DNA of 64,000 nucleotides from SZUA-36 sp963774415. Lineage in GTDB: Bacteria; Pseudomonadota; Gammaproteobacteria; Xanthomonadales; SZUA-36. The notes under the pieces were generated by a model, which was given only the letters and a program-made list of their open reading frames with translations, was not told where the DNA came from and ran no database searches. Below are positions 44,033-53,525 of this stretch, piece by piece (the first letter of the stretch is position 1; the number at the start of each line of letters is the position of its first letter). The position numbers and the translations under genes are program-made. Location: assembly GCA_963774415.1 (NCBI GenBank), contig CAVZEU010000002.1:81850-145849 (forward strand), given 5' to 3'.

Positions 44033-44641
44033 ATGCCCAAGATCGTGGACCACGACAGTCGGCGCGGCAGATTTGCCGAGGCTGCCATCCGCCTGATCGC
44101 ACGCGATGGACTCGAAGGCCTGACCATGCGGGCGGTTGCCGCCGAGGCAGGCCTGTCCTACGGCTCCCTGTTTCACTACTTCGATTCCAAGGACCAATTG
44201 CTGATGCACGCGGTACGGCACGTGACCGCCATGCAGACCAGGCGCGTCAACGAATACAGCAGCCGGCACTCCGGTCTGAAGGCCCTGCAACAGCTGTTGT
44301 GTGACGACGCCGTGATCAACGACGCCAGCCGCGACGTGACCATCGTCTGGCTGGCGTTCCTGTACAAGGCCGCGCTGAAGGAGCCTTTCGCACGCATGCA
44401 CGGCGAATTGATCGACGGCTGGTTCGCGCGCATCAGAACGCTGCTGGAGGATGCCCGCGAGGCCGGAGAAATCGACCCGGACACCGACACCGCCTTCGAG
44501 GCCCGGGCGATCTGGGTGTTCTCCGCCGGCCTCGGTCAGCAGGGCTTGCTCAACCCGCGCCTGCTGCCGCCGGCTTTGCAAAAGCGCCTGATCAGCGCCT
44601 ACCTCGACAAGCTTCGCTGGAGCCCGCGGCTAGGGGAATAG
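44033..44641 (+). CDS. TetR-family transcriptional regulator
   Basis: A 202-residue repressor-type regulator. The N-terminal helix-turn-helix reads LIARDGLEGLTMRAVAAEAG followed by LSYGSLFHYFDSKDQLL, closest in pattern to BetI-like TetR proteins; the remaining helices form the ligand pocket. It is divergent from the PuuB-like oxidase and overlaps the end of the convergent third oxidase by 12 nt. By position it is the likely regulator of the amine genes on both sides; its inducer might be a polyamine or its aldehyde. Confidence 0.92.
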   Translation: MPKIVDHDSRRGRFAEAAIRLIARDGLEGLTMRAVAAEAGLSYGSLFHYFDSKDQLLMHAVRHVTAMQTRRVNEYSSRHSGLKALQQLLCDDAVINDASRDVTIVWLAFLYKAALKEPFARMHGELIDGWFARIRTLLEDAREAGEIDPDTDTAFEARAIWVFSAGLGQQGLLNPRLLPPALQKRLISAYLDKLRWSPRLGE

Positions 44642-46051
44642 CCTTTCCAGCGCCTTTCTGATCAGCGGCGCGGCACGGCTGCCCGCGCGCTCCGCGCGGT
44701 CCGCCCAAAACATCAGCCCTGCGCGGCTGCGGATGCCGAGCCAGCGCAGCGGTTCGATCTCCCACAGGTTCTGATCCAGCCGGCGCTCGTTCTCCGGGTT
44801 GACCCAGTAGGTGCGGACCCGCTCGGTGTCGCGCCCGAGGATCAGGTCCGCGAGCGTGCGACCGGCCAGGTTGGTCGCGCCGACGCCCTCGCCCAGGTAG
44901 CCGCCGGCCCAGCCGAAGCGGCTGTCGCGGTCGAAACACACGGCGGGGTTGAGGCTGCGGGCCACACCCATCGCCCCGCCCCAGGCGTGCGTGTAGCGGC
45001 AGCCCCGCAGCGCGGGGAAGAACTTTTGCAGTGTCTCTCGCACCAGTTCGAATTCCGGGTCAGCGGCATCGAAACGGGGCCTGACCCGGGCCCCGAAACG
45101 ATAGGAGCCGCGGCAGCCGAAAGCGATACGGCCGTCAGCCGTCAACTGCCCGTAGGTAGTGATGTAATCGAGGTTGTTGAACGTGTGTCGCTGGCGCAGA
45201 CCGGTCGCACCGAGTTGGCTCGCGTTCAAAGGTTCGGTCGCGACCATCAGCGAATGGATCGGGATGAGCTTGCGCCCAAGCCCCCTGATCAAGCCCGTAT
45301 AACCCTCGGTCGCGAGCACGCTGGCGCCGGCCCTGACCGCTCCACCGGTGGTGCTGAAACCGTTCTTGTTGAGCTTGACCACCGCGGTTTGCTCGTAGAT
45401 TTTGACGCCGTCGCGCTCCAGCGTTGCCGCCAGGCCGCGAGCCAGCCGGGCCGGGTGAATCGCGGCGCAGTGGCGCATGTGCATGCCGCCCAGCGCGCCG
45501 TCGATGTTGATATGGCCGCGCAATTCCGCGGCCGTCAGCAGGCGCAGGTCGTCGTCGCCAAAACCGAGACCGCGCATGAAGCCGATGTGTTCGTGCAACC
45601 GCCCAAGCTGCGCTGGGTTGACCGCCGCCTCGATCTGCCCGGACGGGTCGAAGTGGCAGTCGATGGCCTCCCTGCGGCCGACGCGCCCGACCTCCTCGAC
45701 GGTATCGAACAGCAACCGCTGCAGGGCGATCGCGGCGACCCTGCTTTGCGGCCGTTCCAGGGCCTTTTCAATACCCACCAGGTAGGCGCTGCACCAGCCG
45801 CCGTTGCGGCCGGAGGCGCCGAAGCCGGCGATTTCCGCTTCGATGATGGCAATGGACAGCGCCGGGTTGAGCCGCTTCAGGTAATACGCCGTCCACAGAC
45901 CGGTGTAGCCGGCGCCCGCGATCGCGACATCGACGTCGATGTCCTGCACCAACGCCGGCCGCGGCGCCAGTGAGCCCGGAACACTGTCGTGCCAGTAGCT
46001 GAGGCCGCGGTAGTGAGCCTCGCTGCGTTCAGGTGCCGGCATCGGCGTCAC
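44630..46051 (-). CDS. FAD-dependent oxidoreductase of the DAO family
   Basis: A 473-residue glycine/D-amino-acid-oxidase-type flavoprotein. The FAD fold is DVAIAGAGYTGLWTAYYLKR, with GFGASGRNGGWCSAYLVG, and WAGGYLGEGVGATNLAGRT near the C-terminus. It belongs to a different branch from the two PuuB-like enzymes. It follows the aldehyde dehydrogenase gene by 18 nt, so the pair probably turns an amine into an acid through an aldehyde. The start is GTG 46051 or ATG 46042. Its 3' end overlaps the convergent tetR by 12 nt. Confidence 0.88.
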   Translation of the reverse strand: MTPMPAPERSEAHYRGLSYWHDSVPGSLAPRPALVQDIDVDVAIAGAGYTGLWTAYYLKRLNPALSIAIIEAEIAGFGASGRNGGWCSAYLVGIEKALERPQSRVAAIALQRLLFDTVEEVGRVGRREAIDCHFDPSGQIEAAVNPAQLGRLHEHIGFMRGLGFGDDDLRLLTAAELRGHINIDGALGGMHMRHCAAIHPARLARGLAATLERDGVKIYEQTAVVKLNKNGFSTTGGAVRAGASVLATEGYTGLIRGLGRKLIPIHSLMVATEPLNASQLGATGLRQRHTFNNLDYITTYGQLTADGRIAFGCRGSYRFGARVRPRFDAADPEFELVRETLQKFFPALRGCRYTHAWGGAMGVARSLNPAVCFDRDSRFGWAGGYLGEGVGATNLAGRTLADLILGRDTERVRTYWVNPENERRLDQNLWEIEPLRWLGIRSRAGLMFWADRAERAGSRAAPLIRKALERLFP

Positions 46052-46069
46052 CCATCGCTGCTGCCGGGC

Positions 46070-47563
46070 TCACTCGAACTCGATCCAGGTGGTCTTCAGT
46101 TCGGTGTAGTCGTTGAATGCATGCATCGATTTGTCGCGGCCGTTGCCGCTTTGCTTGAAACCGCCGAACGGCACGGTGATATCGCCGCCAAAGTAATTGT
46201 TGATGCCCATCGTGCCGACCCGCACGGCTGCCGCGACCTTGTGGGCCGTGTTGATATTGCTGCTCCAGACCGCGCCGGCCAGGCCGTAGATGGAATCGTT
46301 GGCGATACGCACCGCCTCCTCCGTCTCCCTGAAAGTGAGCACCGACAGCACCGGTCCGAAAATCTCCTCCTGCGCGATACGCATGTCGTTCGTGACCGCG
46401 GAGAAGATGCTCGGTTCGTGGTAATGGCCCCCGCTTTCTTCGAGGACGCGGCCGCCGCCGAAGACCAGTTCGGCGCCCTCACTGCTGCCGAGCTCAACGT
46501 AGCCGGCGACCGTCTCGAACTGATCGCCGTCGATCATCGGCCCCATGCGCGTCGCCGGATCCAGCGGATCACCGGGCATCCACTGCCGTGCTTTTTCGGT
46601 CACGCGGCCGATGAAATCGTCGCGGATGGATTCCTCGACGATCAGGCGCGTGCCGGCCGTGCAGGTTTGACCCCCGTTGTAAAACACCGCGACCGCGGCC
46701 ATCGAGGCCGCCTTGTCGAGGTTGGCATCGGCAAAAACGATGTTCGGGCTCTTGCCGCCAAGCTCGAGAAACGTGCGCTTCAGGTTGGATTGGCCGGAAT
46801 ACTGGGTCAGCTTTTTGCCCACCGCGGTCGAGCCGGTGAAGGTCAGGCCGTCGATGTCCATGTGCGTGGCGAGGTGTTTGCCGAGACTGCCGCCCGGCCC
46901 CGGCAGTACCTGCAACACGCCTTCCGGCAACCCGGCTTCGGCCGCCAGGCGGGCGAGAAACAGCGCCGACAGGGGTGTGTTCGAAGCCGGCTTGAGAATG
47001 ACGGAGTTACCGGTCGCCAGCGCCGGCGCCAGTTTCCAGGCGGTGGTCGAGAGCGGGAAATTCCACGGCACGATCGCGGCCACCACCCCCAGCGGCAGGC
47101 GCTGAATGAGCGCCAGGCAATCGGCCGGCGTCGGCGATATCTCGTCATAGACCTTGTCGATGGCCTCGCCGCTCCAGCGGATCGTGCGCACCGCGGACGG
47201 CACATCGACATTGAGGGTGTCGGCAATGGGCTTGCCGACATCCAGGCACTCGATCAACGCCAGTTCATCGGCATGGTCTTCGATCAGCTCCGCCCAGCGC
47301 ACCAGCACCCGCTTGCGCTCCATCGGCGCCATGTTGGCCCAGGTTCCGTCCTCGAACGCCCGCCTCGCGCCGCTGACGGCGGCTTCGGCGTCTTCCGGGC
47401 CGCAGTTGGCCACCGCTGCCAGTGGTTTGCCGTTGGCCGGATTGTGGCTGGTCCGGGTCTGGCCCGAAAGCGCGTCGACGAAGCGGCCGTTGACGAAGGC
47501 GCGGCCCTCGATGTCGAGTTGGCCGGCCGCCGCTTTCCAGTCGGTCACGGTTTTGTCAAGCAT
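46070..47563 (-). CDS. Aldehyde dehydrogenase, gamma-glutamyl-gamma-aminobutyraldehyde dehydrogenase-like (PuuC type)
   Basis: NAD(P)-dependent aldehyde dehydrogenase of 497 residues. The catalytic Cys is in YNGGQTCTAGTRL, the general-base Glu in FLELGGKSPN, and the cofactor-binding IVPWNFPLSTTAWKLAPAL is present. The N-terminus (RAFVNGRFVDALSG) and the C-terminal FGGFKQSGNGRDKSMHAFND, with KTTWIEF at the very end, are those of PuuC. It sits upstream of an FAD oxidase in the same direction, which supplies the aldehyde. No puuA or puuD homologue is in the window, so the puu pathway is not complete here. Confidence 0.92.
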   Translation of the reverse strand: MLDKTVTDWKAAAGQLDIEGRAFVNGRFVDALSGQTRTSHNPANGKPLAAVANCGPEDAEAAVSGARRAFEDGTWANMAPMERKRVLVRWAELIEDHADELALIECLDVGKPIADTLNVDVPSAVRTIRWSGEAIDKVYDEISPTPADCLALIQRLPLGVVAAIVPWNFPLSTTAWKLAPALATGNSVILKPASNTPLSALFLARLAAEAGLPEGVLQVLPGPGGSLGKHLATHMDIDGLTFTGSTAVGKKLTQYSGQSNLKRTFLELGGKSPNIVFADANLDKAASMAAVAVFYNGGQTCTAGTRLIVEESIRDDFIGRVTEKARQWMPGDPLDPATRMGPMIDGDQFETVAGYVELGSSEGAELVFGGGRVLEESGGHYHEPSIFSAVTNDMRIAQEEIFGPVLSVLTFRETEEAVRIANDSIYGLAGAVWSSNINTAHKVAAAVRVGTMGINNYFGGDITVPFGGFKQSGNGRDKSMHAFNDYTELKTTWIEFE

Positions 47564-47677
47564 ATTGCAGTTTCCCTTGATCGGTTGCGCTCACGGGCCG
47601 GGGGCCCGCACCGCTAAAGCATAGCATCCCCGGCCGGCATCGCAATCGGCCCGGCTCGCGCAGGTGCCGCTTGGATC

Positions 47678-48814
47678 TCACGGAATCACGCCGTGGTCCC
47701 GCAAGCGAGCGATCTCCTCGGCACTGTACCCCGCCTCAGCCAGCACGGCTTCCGTGTCCGTTCCCTCGCCGTGCGGCCCCGCGGGTGTGCCGCAGGCCGT
47801 GCGGCTGAAGCGGGGCGCGGGCGCGGGCTGGACCGTGCCGTCGATGTCGACGTAGGTCGAACGGGCCCGGTTGTGCGGATGCTGCGGCGCTTCCCGGTAA
47901 TCGAGCACCGGGGCAAAACAGGCGTCGCTGCCCTCGAGCAGCTCACACCATTGCGACCGGGTGCGGGTCTTGAACAGGCGCACCAGTTCCGCCTTCAGTT
48001 CGGGCCATCGTGGCCGTCCCGCCTGGGCGCCGAACAGGGCCTCGTCGAGACCGGCTTTTTCCACCAGCACTCGGTAGAACTGCGGCTCCAGCGGCGCGAT
48101 CGACACGAACTTGCCATCGGCCGTTTCGTAGACGTCGTAATAATAGGACGCGCCATCGAGGAAATTGTCATGGCGCCGGCGGTTCCAGATGCCGGCCGCA
48201 TCCCAGCCGTGGTAGGCCGACATCAGGCTGGCGGCGCCGTCGGTGATGGCGGCGTCCACCACCTGGCCGCGGCCGGAGCGCCCGGCCTCGACCAGCGCTG
48301 CCAGTACCCCCATGACCAGGAACAGGCTGCCGCCGGCGTAATCGCCGACCAGGTTCAACGGCGGCACTGGCCGTTCGGCGCCGCCGATGGCGGCCAATGC
48401 ACCCGTCAGCGAGATGTAGTTGATGTCGTGCCCGGCGGCGTCCGACAGGGGCCCGCCGCGCCCCCATCCCGTGAGCCGGCCGTAGATCAGTTTCGGGTTG
48501 CGCTCGAGGCAGGCATCCGGCCCGAAACCCAGGCGCTCGGCCACGCCGGGGCGGTAGCCCTCGATGAAGACGTCAGCGCCCTCGACCAGTTGCAGCAGCA
48601 CCTCGAGGCCTTCGGCGTGCTTGAGTTCCAGCACGATCGATCGCTTGCCGCGTGAATTGACGTCCCGCGCGGACGCCAGGGCAATGCTCGAAGGCTCGGC
48701 GGCGCGCTCGACGACGATCACCTCGGCGCCCATGTCCGCCAGCAACTGACCGGCATAGGGTCCCGGGCCAAGGCCTTTCATTTCGATGACGCGGATGTTG
48801 TCCAACGGCCCCAT
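47678..48814 (-). CDS. CaiB/BaiF family CoA-transferase (alpha-methylacyl-CoA racemase-like)
   Basis: A 378-residue class III CoA-transferase-fold protein. LDNIRVIEMKGLGPGPYAGQ at the start, SRGKRSIVLELK, and ISLTGALAAIGGAERPVPPL with GDYAGGSLFLVMGVLAAL match the AMACR subgroup, which epimerises 2-methyl-branched acyl-CoAs. The C-terminal GEGTDTEAVLAEAGYSAEEI is also typical. It is divergent from an acyl-CoA dehydrogenase/ligase operon, so racemisation or CoA transfer during branched acyl-CoA breakdown fits. Confidence 0.9.
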   Translation of the reverse strand: MGPLDNIRVIEMKGLGPGPYAGQLLADMGAEVIVVERAAEPSSIALASARDVNSRGKRSIVLELKHAEGLEVLLQLVEGADVFIEGYRPGVAERLGFGPDACLERNPKLIYGRLTGWGRGGPLSDAAGHDINYISLTGALAAIGGAERPVPPLNLVGDYAGGSLFLVMGVLAALVEAGRSGRGQVVDAAITDGAASLMSAYHGWDAAGIWNRRRHDNFLDGASYYYDVYETADGKFVSIAPLEPQFYRVLVEKAGLDEALFGAQAGRPRWPELKAELVRLFKTRTRSQWCELLEGSDACFAPVLDYREAPQHPHNRARSTYVDIDGTVQPAPAPRFSRTACGTPAGPHGEGTDTEAVLAEAGYSAEEIARLRDHGVIP

Positions 48815-49155
48815 TCAATTGCCTCGTTCGCGGCTCGAGCGGTAACCGCGGCCGCCGCCGAAGCCCGCCGCCTGGAAGTTACCGCCGTCGGCCAGCCGGC
48901 GGTAAATGGAAACCCATGCCAGGCTTCGGCTCTGTATCTGCTTGAATTCACGCACTGGAAATCGACCGGTCCTGGCAGTGATAGCCGCCGAATTGCAAGC
49001 GGGTTTCGACATTCATGATGAAGTAGTTTAAGTATATAATATATCCGTTACCGGCCGGTAGGCCCGGCGGGCTCACAATCACTCTTTGGACATCGGCAAC
49101 ATTTAACTCTCGTGATGGAAAGGCACAGAGGATATCGGCATCAAGGTGAATACCC
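48815..49155. promoter_or_regulatory. Divergent promoter region between the CaiB-type gene and the acyl-CoA dehydrogenase operon
   Basis: A 341-nt gap. A good -10 element, TATAAT, is at 49035-49040 within TTTAAGTATATAATATAT, and a perfect 12-bp palindrome, TACCGGCCGGTA, lies at 49049-49060, where it would cover the transcription start of the rightward operon: a repressor-type position. The rest of the gap shows no convincing gene. Confidence 0.6.
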
Positions 49156-50907
49156 GTGAGCCACTATCGGGCGCCGCTGGCGGACCTGCAATTCCTCTTG
49201 CACGACGTGCTGCAGATAGGGGCCTTGTTCGCGTTACCGGACTTTGACCACGCCGACGACGAGATCGTGCGTAGCGTGCTTGAAGAAGGCGCCCGATTTG
49301 CGGAACAGAAACTGGCGCCCGCGAACGCGGTTGGCGACCAGGAAGGCGCCCGGTTAGAGGGCGGGCGGGTCGTCCTGCCGCGGGTTTTTCATCAGGCGTG
49401 GCAGGCCCTGCGCGGGGACGGCTGGCTCGGGGTCGATCTTCCCACGGCGTATGGGGGGCAAGCCCTGCCGCGCCTGCTGCAGGCCGCATTCGCGGAAATG
49501 ACCAACGGCGCCTGCATCAGTTTCTGCATGCTGCCGCTGATGTCGCGCGCCGCCGTCAGGCTGCTGCTCGAGCACGCCGCGCCCGACCTCGTCGAGCGCT
49601 TCGTGCCGGCGCTCGCGGCAGGGGATACGGCCGCGACGATCTGCATTTCCGAACCACAGGCGGGCTCCGATGTCGGACGCATCCAGACCCGGGCGGTGCC
49701 CGCCGCCGACGGCGCCTATCGCATCAGCGGCAGCAAAATATGGATCAGCTACGGCGACCACCCGCTTACCGAGCAGATTGCCCACATGGTGCTCGCACGC
49801 ACGCCCGGCGCGCCTGCCGGCACACGCGGCACCAGTTTGTTCCTGGTGCCGAAACTGCGCGTCGACGGAGCCTTGCGACCACCCAACGGTGTCCACGTAC
49901 AATCGATCGAACACAAGATGGGATTACGCGGCTCACCGACGTGTGTGCTCGAATTCGACGAGGCCCTCGGCTGGCCGATCGGCCCGGAGGGCCGCGGCCT
50001 CGTGACCTTGTTCACGATGGTGAATACGATGCGCCTGGAGGTCGCATTGCAGGGCGTCGCCATCGCCGGCGCCGCCACCGCGAAGGCCCTGCATTACGCC
50101 GGTGAGCGCGAGCAAGGCGGGCCGTCCGGTGAGCCGCCGCTGGCCATCATCCGCCATCCCGACGTGCGCCGCATGTTGTTGACGATGCGCGCCCGCACCG
50201 AGGGGCTGCGGGCGCTGACACTGGAGGCTGCGCGGCAAATGGACCTCGCTGAACACGAGACCGACGCCGACCGGCGCCAGGCGGCTGCGACCCTCGCAGA
50301 CTGGCTGCTGCCGATCTGCAAAGCCTGCGCCACGGAAGCCGCCACGGAAGTCAGCAACCTGGCGCTGCAGGTGCACGGCGGTTATGGCTACGTGCGCGAA
50401 ACGGGCGTCGAGCAGTATGTGCGCGATGCGCGGGTTGGCGCAATCTACGAAGGCACCAACGGCATCCAGGCGCTGGACCTGGTCGCGCGCAAGCTGGTGC
50501 GGGACGAGGGCCGGCGCTTGCGGCTGTTCGCCGAGCGGGTTGACGCCGATCTGGCGCAAACGGCGGCCAGCGGACGCACCGGGGCGATACACGACGCGTT
50601 GGCGGGCGCCCTGGCGACGCTGGAGCGCTGCGCCTCGCACCTGCTGGAAAAGGCGCCCGAATCACGCGACATCGCTGCTGCCGCGACACCGTTTCTGAAG
50701 CTGTCCGGCCTGGTCGGCAGCGGCTGGATGTGGCTGCGGATGGCTGCCGCGGCCGGCGGCGAGACGGCATTGCACCGGAACAAACGCTGCTGTGCCGAAT
50801 TTTTCGCCCGGCAACTGCTGCCGGAGTGCGGCTGGCTGGAACAACAGATCCTGTCGGGCGCGAAGTGCCTGGATGCCGTCTCCGACGAGGTGCTCGGTGA
50901 AATTTAA
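49156..50907 (+). CDS. Acyl-CoA dehydrogenase with C-terminal extension
   Basis: An FAD-dependent acyl-CoA dehydrogenase of 583 residues, longer than the classic 380-400 because of a C-terminal extension seen in the FadE12/AcdA-like and DMSPA-CoA dehydrogenase branches. The FAD/substrate signature ICISEPQAGSDVG is at about residue 162 and QVHGGYGYVRETGVEQYVRD at about 405. The start is GTG 49156 with AAGGTG upstream. It heads an operon with an acyl-CoA ligase and an LLM-class oxidoreductase. The substrate may be a medium-chain or branched acyl-CoA. Confidence 0.92.
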   Translation: MSHYRAPLADLQFLLHDVLQIGALFALPDFDHADDEIVRSVLEEGARFAEQKLAPANAVGDQEGARLEGGRVVLPRVFHQAWQALRGDGWLGVDLPTAYGGQALPRLLQAAFAEMTNGACISFCMLPLMSRAAVRLLLEHAAPDLVERFVPALAAGDTAATICISEPQAGSDVGRIQTRAVPAADGAYRISGSKIWISYGDHPLTEQIAHMVLARTPGAPAGTRGTSLFLVPKLRVDGALRPPNGVHVQSIEHKMGLRGSPTCVLEFDEALGWPIGPEGRGLVTLFTMVNTMRLEVALQGVAIAGAATAKALHYAGEREQGGPSGEPPLAIIRHPDVRRMLLTMRARTEGLRALTLEAARQMDLAEHETDADRRQAAATLADWLLPICKACATEAATEVSNLALQVHGGYGYVRETGVEQYVRDARVGAIYEGTNGIQALDLVARKLVRDEGRRLRLFAERVDADLAQTAASGRTGAIHDALAGALATLERCASHLLEKAPESRDIAAAATPFLKLSGLVGSGWMWLRMAAAAGGETALHRNKRCCAEFFARQLLPECGWLEQQILSGAKCLDAVSDEVLGEI

Positions 50908-50913
50908 GTACCC

Positions 50914-52464
50914 ATGATGAAAGCCTTGCCCCACGTTTACCCAACGGTCGTTCACATGCTCACGGCGGCGGCGGAGCGCTGGCCCGACAGGGAAGCGCTG
51001 GTCTGTGGCCCGGACCGCCTGACCTATAGGCAGTACTTTGCTGCCGTGTCCACGTTCGCGGCCGAACTGCGCGAGCGCGGCGCAAGCGGCCAGCGGGTGG
51101 CCCTGTTGATGGGAAATTCGGTCGATATCTGTATCGCCATGTTCGCCGCCCATGCCGCCGGCGCCCAGGCGGTGCCGTTGAACCCGCTGTACACGGCGCC
51201 GGAACTGCAGCCGATACTCGCCGACGCCCAGGTCCATGTGCTGATCCACGATGAGCAAACCCGCCAGCGGGTCGCGGCTGTCTCCGCTGATTTGGAAATC
51301 CCGCAGATCATCGAGGTCGGCTCAGCCAGCAGCCGCAGGCTGACCGCCGCCGGCCGCGCGGAACCCGGCCCGCCGCCGTCACCGGAGGCCCTGGCCACCC
51401 TGCAGTACACCGGTGGCACCACCGGCATTTCCAAGGGCGTCAATCTCAGCCACCGCAACATAGCGGTGAACATCAGCCAGCGCGAAGCGCTGCTGCCGAC
51501 GGCGAAAGGCGGCGAGCGCATTCTTTGTATTTTGCCGCTGTTTCACATCTACGGCGTCGCAATGTGCCTGCACAATGCCGCCTACGCCGGTGCGGCGCTG
51601 GTCATACTGCCCCGTTTCACCCCGGATGCGACGTTCGCCCTGATCGAAGATGAGCGTATTTCGATCCTGGCGGGCAGCCCGACGGTCTTTACCGGCCTGA
51701 TGTCCGACCCGGCGTTTTCCAAGCGCGGGTTTCCGCACCTCAAGCTCAACTACTCCGGCGCTTCGGCGTTGCCGGCGGCTTTATTGCAGAAGTGGGAGAA
51801 CGCCACCCACGCCCCGGTGCTGGAAGGTTACGGCCAGTCTGAATCCGGCCCGGTCATCAGTTTCAATCCCCTCGAGGGCGTGCGTAAAGCCGGCTCGGTC
51901 GGGCTCGTGTTACCGTCCACGGAACTCGAAATCGTCGATGCGCTCGACGGCGGCACGGTACTCGATACCGGCCAGCCCGGCGAAATCCGGATCCGCGGGC
52001 CGCAGGTCATGCTCGGTTACCGTAATCGCGACGAGGAAACTGCGCACGCCCTGCGTGACGGCTGGCTGTATACCGGTGACATCGGCGAACTGGACGAGGA
52101 CGGATACCTGTATATCCGCGACCGCAAGAAGGATATGATCCTGGTTTCCGGCTATAACGTCTACCCGCGGGAAATAGAAGAAGTACTGCACCGGCACCCG
52201 GCCGTGATCGAGGCCGCCGTCGTCGGCGCGCAGGATGCGTATCGCGGCGAGACCGTGCTTGCATTCGTGACCCGGGCGCCGGAGCAGCCGGTGGATTCCG
52301 ATCAACTGGACACCTACTGCCGCGAAAACCTGGCGCCCTACAAGGTGCCGCGCAAATACGTATTTCTCGATTCCTTGCCTAGAACCGGGGCCGGCAAGAT
52401 CGACAAGCTGGCTTTGCGTGACGTCGCCAGCAAGGCTGCGCCCCGGTCACCAGCAATGGAGTAA
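50914..52464 (+). CDS. Acyl-CoA synthetase (AMP-forming)
   Basis: An ANL-superfamily ligase of 516 residues that activates a carboxylic acid with ATP and CoA. The P-loop-like YTGGTTGISKGVNLSHRN is at about residue 165; GYGQSESGPV, GWLYTGDIGELDEDGYLYI and RDRKKDMILVSGYNVYP are the other core motifs; the C-terminal catalytic lysine is in PRTGAGKIDK. It starts 6 nt after the acyl-CoA dehydrogenase stop. It provides the acyl-CoA substrate for this operon; chain length cannot be read from sequence. Confidence 0.94.
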   Translation: MMKALPHVYPTVVHMLTAAAERWPDREALVCGPDRLTYRQYFAAVSTFAAELRERGASGQRVALLMGNSVDICIAMFAAHAAGAQAVPLNPLYTAPELQPILADAQVHVLIHDEQTRQRVAAVSADLEIPQIIEVGSASSRRLTAAGRAEPGPPPSPEALATLQYTGGTTGISKGVNLSHRNIAVNISQREALLPTAKGGERILCILPLFHIYGVAMCLHNAAYAGAALVILPRFTPDATFALIEDERISILAGSPTVFTGLMSDPAFSKRGFPHLKLNYSGASALPAALLQKWENATHAPVLEGYGQSESGPVISFNPLEGVRKAGSVGLVLPSTELEIVDALDGGTVLDTGQPGEIRIRGPQVMLGYRNRDEETAHALRDGWLYTGDIGELDEDGYLYIRDRKKDMILVSGYNVYPREIEEVLHRHPAVIEAAVVGAQDAYRGETVLAFVTRAPEQPVDSDQLDTYCRENLAPYKVPRKYVFLDSLPRTGAGKIDKLALRDVASKAAPRSPAME

Positions 52465-52468
52465 ACCC

Positions 52469-53512
52469 ATGAAATTCAGCTGCATGATATGGCCCCATTC
52501 GGGCAACGACATCGACCCGGTGGTACGCCTCGCCCAGACCGCGGAAGCCTGCGGCTTCGAGACCGTTTATATCGGCGACTCGCAAATGATTTGGAATGAC
52601 GTCTGGGTGGCGCTCGCAGCCTGCGCCGTGGCGACCCGCAAAGTCAGGCTCGGCACCGGCGTAACCAATATGGTTACACGGCATCCGGCGGTGACCGCCA
52701 ATGCCGCGATGAGCCTGAACATGTTGAGCAAGGGTCGTGCGGTCCTCGGCGTCGGCGCGGGTGACTCGGCCGTGCGCACCGCAGGTCTGTCGCCAACGCG
52801 CTTGCCGCAAATCCGCGAGCGCATAAGGTTCATGCGCGAGCTGTTGCAGGGCCGCGAAACGCCGGCGCTGGATTGGGGTGTCGACCGTGAGGAAAACACC
52901 TGGGGCAGCGAAGCGAGCTTACACCTCGTGGGCGCCGACGCGTGGGGGGACTTGCCCATCCAACTGGCCTGCATGGGCCCAAAATCGGTGAGGACGGCCG
53001 GCGAGATTTGTGACGGCGTGATCGTCGACGGTCATATGGGCGGCAATGCCGAAGGCGTGAGAAAAACCGTCGAGACCGCCACTGCAGGCGCCAGAAGCGC
53101 GGGCCGGGACCCGGGCTCACTGCGCTTCATTGCCGCGATCGATGCGGCGATCGATGACGACCGCACCAGGGCGCTGGACAAGGTCCGCCCGACCGCGGCG
53201 CGCAACATCGCCAACAAGCCCTGGCTGCCCGACACGCTGGGCGTGGAACACGCAGAAGTGGTTAAAGCCGTCACCGAGTCGTACAGGTTTTACCAACACC
53301 TTGACCTGACCGCCGAGCACAAGAAACTGGTGACCGATGACGTGGCCATGAAATGCTGTATCGCCGGCACACCGGAGGATTGCATTGCCAAGGGCAAGGA
53401 GCTCAAGGAAGCCGGGATCAATGAAATCTCCATTTTCATCACCTCGCAGGACGAGGCCGGATCACACCGCGTACTCGAGCGCTTTGCCGGGGAGGTTTTT
53501 CCGAACGTCTAG
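52469..53512 (+). CDS. LLM-class flavin-dependent oxidoreductase
   Basis: A luciferase-like TIM-barrel protein of 347 residues, of the type annotated as methylene-tetrahydromethanopterin reductase-like or F420-dependent. LAQTAEACGFETVYIGDSQ, KVRLGTGVTNMVTRHPAVTA, GRAVLGVGAGDSA and LACMGPKSVRTAGEICDGV are standard family segments. ATG 52469, 4 nt after the ligase stop, is preferred over an upstream start inside the ligase. Whether it uses FMNH2 or F420 is not visible. In this operon it may hydroxylate or desaturate the acyl substrate. Confidence 0.88.
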   Translation: MKFSCMIWPHSGNDIDPVVRLAQTAEACGFETVYIGDSQMIWNDVWVALAACAVATRKVRLGTGVTNMVTRHPAVTANAAMSLNMLSKGRAVLGVGAGDSAVRTAGLSPTRLPQIRERIRFMRELLQGRETPALDWGVDREENTWGSEASLHLVGADAWGDLPIQLACMGPKSVRTAGEICDGVIVDGHMGGNAEGVRKTVETATAGARSAGRDPGSLRFIAAIDAAIDDDRTRALDKVRPTAARNIANKPWLPDTLGVEHAEVVKAVTESYRFYQHLDLTAEHKKLVTDDVAMKCCIAGTPEDCIAKGKELKEAGINEISIFITSQDEAGSHRVLERFAGEVFPNV

Positions 53513-53525
53513 TGGCCGCCATGGC

